Of a stretch of 64,000 nucleotides of DNA, positions 21,910 to 34,524 are shown piece after piece. The translations under genes were made by a program, and so were the position numbers. The stretch comes from Nemania diffusa (taxonomy: Eukaryota; Ascomycota; Sordariomycetes; Xylariales; Xylariaceae): positions 248,001 to 312,000 of the forward strand of contig JBBPUQ010000005.1 of the NCBI GenBank assembly GCA_038501195.1, in the 5' to 3' direction. The notes under the pieces were generated by a model. The model was not told the origin of the DNA. It did not search any database and saw only the letters and a list, made by a program, of their open reading frames with translations. Numbering within the stretch: the first letter of the stretch is position 1; the number at the start of each line of letters is the position of its first letter.

Positions 21910-23637
21910 TTAAACCTCGCCCCAGGTCCCCATAGGTCCCGTCGTAGCAATCATAGACCCCGTGCCGACCGATCCGCCGATATCCCAGTAATGGCGCGAT
22001 GACGAGCAGCTGCTCCGCCTGACCGACCGCCGCGTGCTCTGGCTCGCACAGCTCGACGCGGGCCTAAATAGCGCCGGGTTGGACACTGTCGTCGACTTGG
22101 ACTTCCGCCTCTCCACGTGACGCGACCGAGACACCAGAGGATGGTTCTGGCGAACTCGGGCCACTTTGGCTGCGGCATCTTGCGCGCTGAGTGTTGACGC
22201 CGCCATATTATGCGATGTGCCAGAGGGCCCGCTATTGCTACTTGAGCGTGGCAAAAATCGCGACCGAAGATACCGAAATACCAGCCGAATATCGAGGTCT
22301 TGCTCCCATTCTTCCTGTGTGAAAGCTATGGCGCTATCCACCGGTAATAACGACTTGTTGTGAGTAGATATAGACGGGCGGCGCGCCAGCGGTACATCCA
22401 TCGGCCGTGGTGGTTTGGGGATAGAAGGCTGGAATTCAGGTATGGTTGCAGGCTCTATTACGTCGGGTGGCGAGGGGTTAGCAGTTTCGGGGATGGCAGG
22501 GAGGCCTGCGTAAGGGATGGGCATCTGCTGCACCCGGCTAAATGTCGTAAATGCGCCAGGATGTTCAGAGAGTTGGTGAACGAGCAGGCCTAGTTCCTTA
22601 GCTACTCTTTCGAGCATCTTAACGTGCCAGCTCGAGTCCGACCCGGAATCCAAAGGAATCTTATTATCACCGTTCGATGATAGCAAAATTGATGCCTTTG
22701 GTGTCGTAGAGAGGTCTTCTTCGTCAGGAAGTTCTTCGCCAAAGAGAATAGATAACATCTTGTCATCAATCCCCAGGAGATCTTGTATTACCTTGCGAGT
22801 GATACGGCTCCATATACTGTCGCGACCCTCAGATGAATCGCCCTGGTTCTGGTCGTGCCAGTCTTCCTCTACATCTCTCTCAGTTGTTTGGCCCGCCGCA
22901 CCCAGCGCCGTATCTTTAGCTATTTCAGTTGTATGATGCGTCTTCGATACGCTAGCGAGCGAGCGACGTCGTCTTCGAGTCTCTTTCTGAATTTCATCTA
23001 AAAGGTAGCGGCTTTGTTCCAGACGCCAGGACTCTATCCTGCGTATCTTGTCGATTTCTTGGTTTTCTTCTCTCTCGAGTTCCACTTGCGCCAAATCCAG
23101 GCTTTCCCGTCGTCTCTTGATCCGGTGGGGGTTGTATTGCTCGAACGCGTATAATCTATTTTGGACATCGGCGCCCATACCCTCCTGCTCTAACCGGAAC
23201 GAGCCCAGTCCATCATGAGTTGGCAGAACATGTGATGCATTGAGTGCAACATCGGACAACATATATAAATCGGGAGTAGATCGAAACTCTGGTAAGTGAC
23301 CGTCGAGACTATCTAATTCGGCATCGTCCTCTACTTCGGCGGCATCTATGAAGCTATCGGAACGCCGCCGCCCGACGCCAGCTTCGGACGGAGCGAGGGT
23401 ATTGAGACTTCCAAGATCACTAAATCGCGAACGGCCAGGTGTTACAACAGACCGATGTGTCGACGTCAAGGACGAGTTTGTGGTGTCAGCGTCAGTTGCG
23501 GGTGAAAATAGTACCCATGTCTGGGATTCGTCGGCGGGTTGAGCGACGTCTAGCTGGGAACGATGTGGCTCGTTATCCTCCGGTGCAGGCCTGAAAACTC
23601 GCTGCGCAGCCTGGCGTGTGGTCTGATGAAAAGCCAT
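21910..23637 (-). CDS. uncharacterised fungal protein with basic coiled coil
   Basis: Function not recognised. It is a single exon of 575 residues from ATG 23637 (MAFHQTTRQAAQRVF). The N-terminal 150 residues are hydrophilic and acidic, and a coiled coil follows at about 175-222 (LEREENQEIDKIRRIESWRL) ending in a polybasic patch (RRRRRS). The middle has an ordered-looking segment (ITRKVIQDLLGIDDKMLSIL, about 280-300) and another with WHVKMLERVAKELGLLVHQL (about 338-358), followed by a Pro-rich linker. The C-terminus is Ser/Arg-rich and ends in a Gly-rich tail with RHYWDIGGSVGTG. No signal peptide or membrane segment is visible. It lies tail-to-head with the 982-residue gene on the same strand, 2 kb apart, too far for a common transcript. 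Conserved aromatic and Gly residues in the tail suggest a real gene rather than a chance frame. Confidence 0.8.
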   Translation of the reverse strand: MAFHQTTRQAAQRVFRPAPEDNEPHRSQLDVAQPADESQTWVLFSPATDADTTNSSLTSTHRSVVTPGRSRFSDLGSLNTLAPSEAGVGRRRSDSFIDAAEVEDDAELDSLDGHLPEFRSTPDLYMLSDVALNASHVLPTHDGLGSFRLEQEGMGADVQNRLYAFEQYNPHRIKRRRESLDLAQVELEREENQEIDKIRRIESWRLEQSRYLLDEIQKETRRRRRSLASVSKTHHTTEIAKDTALGAAGQTTERDVEEDWHDQNQGDSSEGRDSIWSRITRKVIQDLLGIDDKMLSILFGEELPDEEDLSTTPKASILLSSNGDNKIPLDSGSDSSWHVKMLERVAKELGLLVHQLSEHPGAFTTFSRVQQMPIPYAGLPAIPETANPSPPDVIEPATIPEFQPSIPKPPRPMDVPLARRPSISTHNKSLLPVDSAIAFTQEEWEQDLDIRLVFRYLRSRFLPRSSSNSGPSGTSHNMAASTLSAQDAAAKVARVRQNHPLVSRSRHVERRKSKSTTVSNPALFRPASSCASQSTRRSVRRSSCSSSRHYWDIGGSVGTGSMIATTGPMGTWGEV

Positions 23638-25718
23638 ATTGTTCCTTCGTTCTAGTGTTGATCAGGCTGCTAGGGTCGAATACCTAGGTAGCTAGGATCA
23701 AACCAAGGTCGCCCAATGAGGGGACAAATCCTATCCTAGCAAAATCCCTATCGCCCGCAGTACACTCTGACAGGAACGAAGCTGCAAGGCACGCTCCCGG
23801 TATAATCTCACCGGTAGGTTGGTAAGCAATGTTTTATGAAGAATATAATAAGAGGATATTTCACGACGAGCACAGAGTAGGTATGGTTGGAGGGGTCAGG
23901 GGGTTGGGTGGTTGGATCTTATGTTGTGTCTTGTTGCGGCTGTTAGCTTCACCCCTGCCTGGCACGATATCGGAGGATCTGATGGCGTTGGATAACTATA
24001 GAGACGTGCTCCGTACAGAGTAACGCGTCTGATAAGCTCTCAAGGACTGTGCATGAATAGAGGAGCCGTTCACAACAGAGTGAAATCCCCTTTTAGAGCT
24101 ACTACTAATAATCTGTTGGGCGTGTCTGGCAGAAACGAGGCAGGCTAGCTACCAGATAAGTATGTAGGTAGGTATATATGTAATGAATGTAAATGGCAGA
24201 TGTTAGGCGCGAGGAATTAAGGACAGGGCGGGATCTGTTGTGTCACCTGTCGGATTTGGGGCCCGCCTACCTAAGATAGATGTCGTATGCGCTGGTATCA
24301 CGGTATCAATACCTACAGTACATGGTAGGTGATGAATGGTTGGTGATGATGACCTCCCTATACCTTGTATATATCTAAAGACAGTTGGGGAAAGGTACCT
24401 AGTGTGATAAGGTGCTTAAGGTACCTCGACAAGGCAATAAGCGTGCCAAGTGTCTTGCGGTAGTCGATTGGGGCGCTTTATTTAGCCCATACGCATGCAA
24501 CTACTAGCACTAGAGAAGCGAAAGATGGGCGTAGGATAGGTAGGTAGGTGGCATCAGACCCTCTAAAACAAACACCTGTAGTGACCCAGTATTCTTTTAC
24601 CAACCCGCCACCCAGCCCAGCGTCAGGGGCTCCACAACTGATCATCGACGTAAGACAGTGGTAGAATGATGCGATAAGCCATCCGGTCCAAGTTCGCCAT
24701 CGAATGTCGGAATGTCGGTCAGTCTGACCACGACGATGTATCCCCGAGATCCCTTCATAGGCGGTGTTGACTCTTTATAAATGAAAGGGAATGGCCATGG
24801 CCAATCGCCATGGTAGTATCGGAAAACCCGATGCAGTAGGTACCTACAAGGAGTTGGCGGAATACGTGTAGTAAGAGGTATACATAACCTACATGCAGTA
24901 TCCATGCAATGGCTAGTTATGAAGGCCAGCCACCCATACAAAATACATCATGTCCTATTTTTTTCTCCCATGTATTCTGTACTTAGAAAGATGTTCTGTT
25001 GCTTTTGTTTTCAATTTCGGATTTTAACTGGTCTAATCGCTCCCAAACCTCCAGTTGGTCAAGACCGGTCAGGAGAATCGCGGCCAATATTCGCCCGCCG
25101 ATGTAAGCTGCCACAAATAGTAGGTTTCATGTGTCATAGTGGCTACCTACCTACAGACCGCATCTCGTAAGCGATCTTCTTTCTTATCGCTTCTCCGCTC
25201 AGCTAATACGGACTAGACAATTATTCAAACGAAAAGAAGTCGGCAGTCTGGTCACATACCCTAGGTTAAATGGATGCTGGTATTGTCACTTGCCAGCACA
25301 TCATGTAGATAGTTAGCATGAATAGTAGGTAGCTACTTTAGGGATTTCACAGTAGTCATACGTAGATTCCCATACTTGAATTTGTACTACATCCGTGGAT
25401 GTTGGATATACTACGTCCAGGTCTCAATGACTGTTTACAATATTGTCATATACCCCTAGTAGGAATCCTATGCCCTGTCGGACAAGACGCAAGAGGGAAC
25501 ATACGGTCGACTCGATTTTTTGAATTCCCAGAATCTGCACAGCCCTTATGGTCATCAATGCCCGAGTCTGGGCGAAGAAAGGCACAACGTTAAAAACAGA
25601 TAAAAGACTTGATGCAAATGCAAGATCCCTGTTGACTGCTATGGCACAGTGCTATGGTAACCGAATGACGCCAGACCTCTCATCCCAGATTTGCGTAACA
25701 ACATGACAAAGTAACTCT
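23638..25718. other. gene-free intergenic region
   Basis: Two kilobases with no supportable gene. TAGG/CCTA words cluster at 24161-24176, 24538-24550 and 25143-25156. The left end is the promoter of the 575-residue protein. Confidence 0.45.
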
Positions 25719-26679
25719 TTAAGCCTCCGTGAAGGCATCGGGGAAACGCTTCATGTTGTCCGCCAGGCTGCCCTTGTTGCGAAGGAACTGGACGTAGGCA
25801 CCGTCAACCAAGATGCGGCCAGCAGCCTTCGTATCGAGGTACTCCTCGCGACGGAGAGGGGTGAAGCCCCAGTTCTTGGAGATGATGATCTTTTGTCGGC
25901 CGGGGAACTTGTACATGGATCGGCGGAGAGCCTCGAGAGCGATGGCACGGTCTGAACCTCGTCAGCAAAATAGCTTCCCAAAACTGGAGCGGAGATACTC
26001 ACTAGAGTCACGAGTGCGGACGCTGAGGAGAATCTGGCCAATGTTGACACGGGCGACAGTGCCGTTGGGCTTGCCCCAAGCACCACGCATACCGGTTTGC
26101 AGTCTATCGGCACCAGCGCACGACAACATCTTGTTGATACGCACAACGTGGTAGGGGTGGGCGCGGACACGTAGATGGAAACCTTCCTTTCCGGCCTGCT
26201 TGACTAGGTACTTGTTGGCGCAGATACGAGCGGCCTCCAGAGCCTCGGAGCTCAGCTGTTCGTACTCATTGGAGACCATGTGGATGCAGAGAGGGAAGTC
26301 ATCGACGTTGGCCTTCTTTCGACCGAGGTCGAAGATGCGGATCTTAGGGTCGGGCACACCACGGTTGAAGCGCGACTTGGGATACGGCTATTTGAAGTAC
26401 GTCAGCGAAAGCTCAGTTATACAGCGCCGGATTGAATGGAGATGTGCTCTGTGGTGCAGATCTCGTGTGTGATGCATCTAATTTTTTCAGGGCGCAAAGG
26501 GAATCTAGTGCAGCATTATCGCTGCTTGCGTCGAATTTAGGCCACGATGAGCCGGTTGAACTGAAAAAAAAAAACACCCAAAATGAGACAGATTCTCCAT
26601 CTCATCAGGTTTCTAAGGCTGTGTTCTTTCTTACCTTGTTCTTGCAGTAGCGGTAGCAACGAGCGGGACGACGCGCCAT
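25719..26679 (-). CDS. RPL10: 60S ribosomal protein uL16 (Rpl10)
   Basis: Ribosomal protein uL16, the late-joining 60S subunit protein near the P site and peptidyl-transferase centre, whose loading is linked to Nmd3 and Tif6 release. Exons 26679-26635, 26387-26003 and 25951-25719 give 220 residues, the normal length. The first exon encodes only [15 protein letters not shown], and the second starts [20 protein letters not shown]. The P-site loop region is intact ([19 protein letters not shown]), and the last exon carries [16 protein letters not shown]. All junctions are GT-AG and in frame. It is divergent from the eL30 gene, with 420 bp between start codons, so co-expression from a shared promoter is likely. 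Confidence 0.97.
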
Positions 26680-27099
26680 CTTGTCTAGAGTTTCTGGATT
26701 GTGACGTAGATGAGGTTGAGGTGGTTGTGATGTCGACGGAGTGAAGAAGCCCGGGCCGTCCTCTTTGAAGTCCTGGGGGATGGCAAAATCGAGCACTTGA
26801 TTTCAAAGCAGGCGAGGCGCAAGTAGTGGGGCACAGGCGAGGGTTTCTATTGGCTCAGAGGGCCAGGCGGGAAATGTGGGGGTTAGGGCTACAATGCGCA
26901 CCGCAAATAATGAATTTACTGGCCAAGCAAGAGCCCCTCCGAAATTCTTCGGTAGCGCCAATCGAGAAAAATGCTATCTACCTACATCTCCAAGCTCTTT
27001 TCGCGGTAGTCTTCTCCTTCTTTCCTATTTACACCACCACAATATCGCCCAACTCTAGTCCCGACCCGTCCCGACCGAGGCCTCAATTACTCAGACACA
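26680..27099. promoter_or_regulatory. bidirectional promoter of uL16 and eL30
   Basis: A 420-bp intergenic region shared by two ribosomal protein genes. It contains GGTTAGGGCT at 26881-26890, whose core TTAGGGCT fits the Tbf1-type (telomere-repeat-like) element known from fungal ribosomal protein promoters. A second GGGTTT lies at 26841-26846. Pyrimidine-rich sequence follows up to the eL30 start, as is usual for highly expressed fungal genes. Factor binding is inferred from the motif only. Confidence 0.5.
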
Positions 27100-27779
27100 A
27101 TGGCAGGAAAGAAGGCTAGAAAGGATGCCAACTCCATCAACAGCAAGCTCGCGCTTGTGATGAAGAGTGGAAAGGTCACCCTCGGATACAAGTCCTGTAT
27201 GTGCATTGCCGTCTTCTCGCATCATCCAGTCGATGCTTAACGCTTACAAATACAACAGCCCTCAAGAGCCTCCGCTCCGGCAAGGCCAAGCTCGTTTTGA
27301 TCGCCGCCAACACTCCCCCTCTCCGCAAGTCCGAGCTTGGTACGTGAACGTGTCGACGACGACATGGGACCTGAACTGACTCCAGCGATAGAATACTACT
27401 CGATGTTGTCTAAGACCCCAGTCCACCATTTCGAGGGTACCAACGTAAGTTAACACCCAGTTTCCGATTGCCTATTCTTCTACGATTCGTAGGGGATGGC
27501 GGTCCATTGGTCTGCCCGATGGACCGGCATCTCAGCCCAGAGAAAAAGCCTTACTTGGGCTTTGGAGGGTACAACATCCGGCTAACTTGGTACTGATGTA
27601 GATTGAACTCGGAACTTCTCGTAAGTCGCCACCCAAGAGGAATTGTGCTTCTTGATCCGTCGATTATCACGCAATAAATACTAACATTAGCCCCGATAGT
27701 CGGCAAGCTGTACTCGTGCTCTACCATGGCCATCCTCGATGCCGGTGACTCCGATATCCTGAGCGACCAGCAGGCTTAA
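27100..27779 (+). CDS. RPL30: 60S ribosomal protein eL30 (Rpl30)
   Basis: Ribosomal protein eL30, an L7Ae/L30e-fold kink-turn RNA-binding protein at the subunit interface of the 60S particle. In yeast it represses splicing of its own transcript. Five exons, 27100-27196, 27259-27339, 27392-27444, 27602-27620 and 27700-27779, give 109 residues. Conserved blocks are present: SINSKLALVMKSGKVTLGYK, SLRSGKAKLVLIAANTPPL, KSELEYYSMLSKTPVHHF, then STMAILDAGDSDIL at the C-terminus. Exon 4 is only 19 nt (IELGTS). Two junctions are ambiguous. The third acceptor may be CCAG at 27385 rather than ATAG at 27391 (two extra residues), and the last may be ATTAG at 27690 rather than GATAG at 27699. I chose those that best fit the family. 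Confidence 0.93.
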
Positions 27780-30315
27780 GCTTGACTTGCATATAAAACG
27801 GCGTTTGGGTTAACGGTCTCGTCAAAACGGACAAGGGTTTCATCCTTCGGGGATTAGGATCGCTGCATATCCTCTGTATGAGCAATGATAGCGCTGGAAA
27901 TCGGGTTATCGTAGTCCAGTAACGGCTCCCCGGATTTGGTTCTGGATGCCTCATACTTAGCACTCGGCCTATCGAGTATGATCACGAGTGATACCCAATA
28001 CACTTTTTTCTAAAAAGAGATTTGCAGTGCTTCTATTCTGTAGGCTGTTTAGAATACTTGTCACAGCTGTAGTAGCATTCTCAAATAATTATACGACGAA
28101 CAACTCTATATACACTAAATACTATGCAGTCGTTAGCGACGGCTGTTATATGAACACTTTGTAAACAGTACACTTTGCTCGATGCCATCTCATTAATCTC
28201 TCGATTCATAGATGCAAAAAAAAAAGAAAAAAAAAGCAAACCCTGTAGAACCTACAGGGAGGGTTGAAGGTTCATTGCTCCTGTACACCCGCGCTCAGAA
28301 ACGTCTGAGACTCTTAATATATATATACCAAGTCTTCGACTATGCAAGTTTCGTGCTAGACTACCTAAATACGCAGAACATTAAGTCTCGGATGTGACAT
28401 GGAACAGGTAGCGACAGGCACGAACTGATAAATGTTGCAAAGTTTAATTCTTACAAGACGATATTCAGCAATCCCTTTATTCCAAATGCTACAAGCTCTC
28501 ATACTCAGTCAAGGCGACGCAGATTATACTAATATGTTTTTGATTATATCACAGTTTGCGTCACTTCTCCTTTGCCCGCCGGCTCGTGCATATAGGTCTA
28601 TTATTTGCTTGAAGCGCTACCACGCATCCAGGCTGTCCTACTCATACACATCTCCCTGTTCAACTAGAATATTCCCTCATACTACTTTACTTGCCTCTCA
28701 TCGGCCAAATATTATAAAAGAGGCAAAAATACCAATACGCGAAGAGATCAGTATTAGACGAATAATAAGATAGCATAGATACAACTAAACAAACTATGAT
28801 ACAGCTTCCAACGTCTATGCTCCAAATTCGAAAAACAATATTCGTTTAGTTTCTTCCAACATCCTAGCGAAATAGTCAGGTCGCACTGTGAATACCGTGT
28901 TCGACACTCCAACAAACATTTATAGTTACGGTAGCGTTGAAGGCCCGCCTCACATGTCGAGGCTACAGCGGTACGGGGAGGCTCCGGGGATGCTGAATCT
29001 GGGGTACCACAGCCTTGAAACCTTGAGAGCAAATACATCATCTACCGAACAAGGTGCTAATGACTGCATGAACTTGCAGAGTGCATATTTTGAGCTTTCA
29101 GCTGTTACATCATCGTAAGCCTCACATGCTAAACTACTGCCTTTAAAAACAAACCGAGAGGGGCAGCTTAAAGGATTAGCCAAATAGCCTCAATATATTA
29201 ACACTAAACTAGGTAGGTATATACAGCAGCTATACAGTACCTATGAAGTTAACTCAGCCTCGGGAGTTTACCAGTAGCTCGGAGATGATGTTCTGGACGG
29301 CGCATGGCTCAATACGTATACGTATGTGCATGTTTCATTATAAGTAGGTCTCCGAGCAAATTCATGTTATACAAGACCCTAGCTTATAAATAGCAGGGGA
29401 TTGCTAGGATGTCAGCACGGTAATTAAAGCAATCGACAAAGGCCGACGTACCTACTCTGTCTCCCTAGCAGCACAGCCGGAGTGCGAGCAATCGCTTTCT
29501 TGATTTCTTTTGACTTTTTTATATCATGACAATAGATCTAGACCATTGATGCTCTTAAGCTTGACTTGCTCTGGCTCAACTTATACAGTATAATATGTAC
29601 TACCCCCGCAGTACATATAGGATTTACAAAAAGCTGAGTGGGCCTGCTATGGACTAGGCGAGCCCAACCAAGCCTAAATAGGCACCATCAAAGACCTGAA
29701 ATGATCACGGTACCGCTCGTGGATACCGGTGTAGATAAATCAGTACACTTTCTACATGGCATCTACCTGTCCGTACTACCTATATTAGGTAAGTAGGAAA
29801 GGGAAAAAGGGCCTATCCCGAATAAGGGTTCAGTCATTTCTAAATTAGGGGCGCCGCAGTATTTTGCGCCACGCGCACTACCGACTCTACATCCATAGTT
29901 AGGTACCTCTACAGGTGTCTACATGTCTGCCCAGCACACGACGCATATACTACCCTAGCCCACTACCACGTATGTATGTACAGTGACCGCCCAGCAACGT
30001 TGATTCCTCCTCCCTGAACCGATCAGGGCTAGATAGATAGGTAATCATCACATTATCATACTAATTACAGTACATGCCTACGGGGGGATGAGTTGTTACC
30101 AGCTCAGTGCGACAACAACAGCAACAACAACAAGAAGACCACCACCACCACCAGGAACAATACAGATAGCTTCCTACTCTGAATCACTTTCGGACACTCG
30201 ACATTCCATTCATCGCTATCGACACAGCAACGGCGGCTAGTCGTCTCAGCCCACCACCACCGCTCTTGCACAGCATTGCTAGACAGTATATGTAGTTTTA
30301 GGAAGGCGTCTAACC
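27780..30315. other. gene-free intergenic region
   Basis: A 2.5-kb stretch with no supportable gene. The left half (28000-28850) is AT-rich. The right half is the promoter and long leader of the coiled-coil gene, ending in CAA/CCA-rich sequence. Confidence 0.45.
30112..30153. repeat. CAA then CCA triplet tract in a 5' leader
   Basis: About six CAA-type triplets followed by a run of CCA triplets on the plus strand, about 160 bp before the start codon of the coiled-coil protein. Unstructured CAA-rich leaders are common in well-translated fungal mRNAs. Confidence 0.6.
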
Positions 30316-32318
30316 ATGTCCGCCGCGACCAAGAAGCCGAGTTCCTCGGCGTCCGGGCGAACTTCCGCGTCCTCGACAGAAAGCAGCCACGCATCGTCGT
30401 CATCCTCGGCGTCCTCGAGGACACCCCGATCGTCTACGCCCACGTCATCTGTGCCCTCGCCTGCGAACGCAACCGCCAACGGCACGCCAACACGGACTCG
30501 ATCCATTCGCACCGGTACGCCCGTCTCAGCACGAGCTGCTGCACATAGAGCCAGCTCCTCGTTAAGCATATCCACTAGAGTCGACTCCGATGCCCGTGCC
30601 GAGACAATCGCACTCATAGAGGACCTCAAAGAACGACTGCACAAAGCCGATGCCGCATCTGAGCAGTACAGGAAACAAGGAGAAGTCTTACAGTCACGAC
30701 TCGACGAGGCCCTGAAAGAACAAGCCAAGCAAGAAGAAAGGGCACACGAGAACGAGGAGCAGATCGAGGCCCTGAGGAACGAAAAAAGAGAGGCCGCGAG
30801 GCAAATGCGTGAAATGGAAGCCATCTACGAGGCCGAGAGGAGCTCCATGATGAAGGAGAAGGACGAGATGTCGAACCGTGAAGAGGAGATGCAGACCATC
30901 ATCAACCGACTAAAGGAAACGCTCAACCAGCGCAACGCCGAAGATGAGTACCGAAACACCAGGCAATGTGAGTCCCACAGGCCCCATCGCATCCTCGTAT
31001 CAAGCATGCTAATCATATGTGCTGCGCAGCGAGTAACAACTCTCCCAGCGTGGAAAGCGGTAGCTTTGCGCCGCCGTCCTCGGTGCAGAGGAGCGATTCT
31101 CGGAACAATTCAAAACTTCTGCTGCAAAAGGACAAGCTTATAGAATCACTCCGTCTCGAGCTAGCAGAGGCCCAGATCAAGCTAGTTGAGTCCGAGAACC
31201 AGGGCGGCGGGCGGATACACGAGGTCGAGCGACTCCTGATGGAGGCCCGCATGGCGAACGCACGGCTGATGGAAGATAACGAATCGTATCAGCTGCTTCT
31301 CCAAGAAAAGACACTCCACGGCGACTTTGGCAAAGGCGACTTTAATTACATGGGCGTCTCGGCCAACCAGGACGCCCTCAACGCTCTCGAAGGCAGGAAT
31401 AGCACTGGCAGTGCCCTCGCACCACCCGCGACATGTCTAGCTGACGAGCTTGGCTCCATCGCCGACGAATCGGAGATGGGCGAAGACCCCACACGCCGCC
31501 TGGATGCCGAGCTCCGTGCCATGAAGGACCAGAACAAGGCTTTGACGCTGTATATCAACAAGATTATCGAACGACTGCTGCAGCACCAGGAGTTCGAGCA
31601 TATCCTCGACACGTCATCCGACCCCAAGTCCTCTGCCAATGTGCACAAGGATCTCCCCCCGCCTCCCGCAGCCGAGATGCCAGGTGTCGGCGTTTCGCTT
31701 CTTCAGCGTGCGAAATCCATCGCCACAGGTGGAAATGCCGTCCGACCCAAGGCGCGCCCCATGACCATGATGCCGGCGCAGGTCTCGGCGCATAGCAACC
31801 CTGAGACGGCGCCGAGCATCCCGATTGGTCTAGGTCGCTCGCAGAGCACGCGCCGCGGCGGGCGTCCCATGAGCGAGCAGTTCACGGGCGCAGCCGGTAT
31901 TGTGAACGCAATGTACAAGGGTCCCGATGGTCCCTTGTCCCCCACACTCAGCAACCCGCGTAACTCGGCGTCTTTCTTCTCTGGTGTATCGACACCACGC
32001 GTCCCCTCAGCCGGCCAAGGTGCTCCTAGCGCTGGTAACTTTCCCGGCATGCGAAGCGAGACCAGCAGCGTCAGCGGCGATTCTGCCTCAGCTGGAGAAG
32101 GCACCACGTCAAGTCCGCCACGCGCCGGTAGTGGTCATACAAGCGTAGCTGGCTCTGAGAAGGCCACCACTTTGGCGGGCAACAAGCCACGTCCCCTACG
32201 ACTCGTCCAAGAGAACGCAGTCGAGAAAACCGAAAATAAACGCGCCAGTTGGATGGGCTGGGCATCTTCGGCATGGACTAAGAAAGATGAATCCATGACG
32301 GAATCGATTAGGGAATAA
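30316..32318 (+). CDS. coiled-coil cytoskeletal/trafficking-like protein of unknown function
   Basis: No named family recognised. Exons 30316-30967 and 31030-32318 give 646 residues; the GTGAGT donor and GCGCAG acceptor join a split Ser codon. The first 85 residues are Ser/Thr/Pro-rich and basic. A long, highly charged heptad-rich coiled coil covers about 85-215 (LIEDLKERLHKADAASEQYR), resumes at about 240-320 (DKLIESLRLELAEAQIKL) and again at about 375-415 (LDAELRAMKDQNKALTLYIN). The C-terminal third is disordered with many SP/TP sites. It ends in a Trp-rich patch, RASWMGWASSAWTKK, about 20 residues from the end, which looks like a short docking or amphipathic motif. The architecture fits a cytoplasmic scaffold or membrane-tethering protein, but nothing in the sequence proves the role. 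Confidence 0.82.
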
Positions 32319-34500
32319 AATTCATGGTTCTGCGTTGCTTCGTGTCTGTCTCCGCCATAGTATTGCATACAACAAACAAGACTTGCTTCACTTGCATTAT
32401 CGGAATCCCATAACTGCGACTTGAATTTACTGGGGGGAGTATGTTTCGGGGTTCACATTTTGCCCACTCTTGTATCGTGCGGATTCCAAATTGGTCTGGG
32501 TAACTTATTACGCTACGTTGATTTGAGCCTTACGTAAATGAACGCATGTGATGATGTCGGGAGAGAGTGGGCGGTTTGCTGTTTGTTCTCTCGCGGTTGG
32601 GAACCCGCGCGCGTTTGGGGTTTGGGTTCGGGATGGATGAATGACTCTGACTCACGGGAATAGGGATGAAAAGGGATGTATTAAGCTCGAAACCTCAGAT
32701 GTTGAATGTTGGAACGTTATATATGAAAATCGAAAGTGCTCAACATCCTGGACCCCTCCTAGACCCCATGAGGGGATTTCAGAACTCGGACTTTTCAACT
32801 CGTTTATCTTGCTTAATTCTGGGACTGCTATCTATATATATCTTGATGTCTCAGACCCCTTTTTATTCACTTAGGGATAGCAATGTTGCCGATCCTTGCT
32901 ATCTAGTACCTCAACTACGTCGTAAGGCCTCTTGGTGTTGATTCTAACTGATTTAGTGCTCTCAAAGCATACAACTTGAGTCTAGGAGCGTTTAATAGCG
33001 CGGTAGAATTGGCAGGACTGGTAACACTGCCTGCCACTGTCTATTATGCCTACCTCTGTAAGTATGTACCTAAGATCGCCGCATCGTAATAAACTGACGC
33101 ATGGATATCCAGAGTCTCGTGTCTTATAACTATCGCTAGCCAGGTCCACGAGTCCAGTCTCGCCGTCCTCGGCATCCCTAGTCTCTACTACCTGCATAGC
33201 TAATATTATCAGACTATTACAAGGCTCAGATTTATCCCTGCTTACTGCCAGATATACCACGAAGTAGGGTCATTGTTGAAAGAGAAGTTAGCAGACTATG
33301 CTTCGTCAGTCCTCGCAAGCACGTGTTAGTGGTCACGACGTCAAAAGTCTCAAATAGCTCGAAATACCCTCATCTACTGGCAGGCAATAGATAGCGTAAG
33401 CACGCGAAACCCAGGACCAGAACAGCCTTTACGCAGCCCGCGACAGTCCTGTCTGCGCTCACGATAGATCTCCGAACTGTCACAAACGAGATGGAAGGAG
33501 CTTAACCTCCTTTAAGGTCCCGTTGTCGTATCTACAGCCATGTCCAAGCCTACAACACCGTGGTTCACTCGACGAGTGCCCACAGGGAATGTGAATGCAC
33601 CCCCCGTTTTCTGAGGTAAATATAAGGGGCACAAACTGTAAAGACTCTAGAAAAGCCGGGCCCTTGTAATACTCGCTCATGTTCTGTGTCTTTCATCTTT
33701 AGCTCTCTTCGCTTAGTGCTTAAGGTATCTACCCACAGGTGCTCAAGACCTAGACTTGGGTGTGCGCGGATAATTGACATCTGATTTCGCTTCAGGGAAT
33801 ACCGTAGTATCACTTTCTACAAGGCACAAACTCACTTAGTCAGTGGCAATGGTATGCTGTCTCGGTTGACCTAAGTAGGAGTTCGGATATAGATAGTAAA
33901 TCGTGCATCTAAATATACGTAGCATGTGTAAGAGGACGAAGATCGTATATAGTCTTTAGCCCAACTGTAGAATGCCTATTATCGCGTCCTAGTGCCTACA
34001 AATACATACGTTCAATTCGTACGCTCGGTGCATCAATTCTAGCAGTTCATGTATCGTGTGTCTAGATCCCCATGCCATCTGATTCTTTTTCAAGATATGA
34101 TTCTAGTCATATGGAAAAGGGGTCGTCTGACACGTTAGCCTAAAAAGTGAGTATAAACTGCAGTTTTACTTCCATGCAATAGTTACGCTTAATTAAGTAG
34201 CTAGTATGGCTCATCGCTCGAGATTCTCATCAAGTTGGCCTAGGACCTCACTTAGAGTATTATCACAGGTCCGTAGGTAGGCTCGCTATGGGGTGAGAGA
34301 GAAAATCACCCCTATTTTAGACACGTTACAACACACAAGTCGGCCTTGTTCTTGGTGTCTTCCACGACTGCAATTTTTCGTGCGAGGCTCGTCGGAACTT
34401 TTACACGAGTATCTGTGATGATGAGCACTACAAATTGATAAGCTAACGTTCGCCCGACTCCAAGTAGTACTCTGGGGTTCGATATCTAGATCGCTGCTAC
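32319..34500. other. gene-free region, part 1 (post coiled-coil gene)
   Basis: 3' flank of the coiled-coil gene followed by DNA with only short open frames and no recognisable domain, RNA gene or long repeat. Confidence 0.4.
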
Positions 34501-34524
34501 CTTCGATTGCGTTCATTGGATAGA

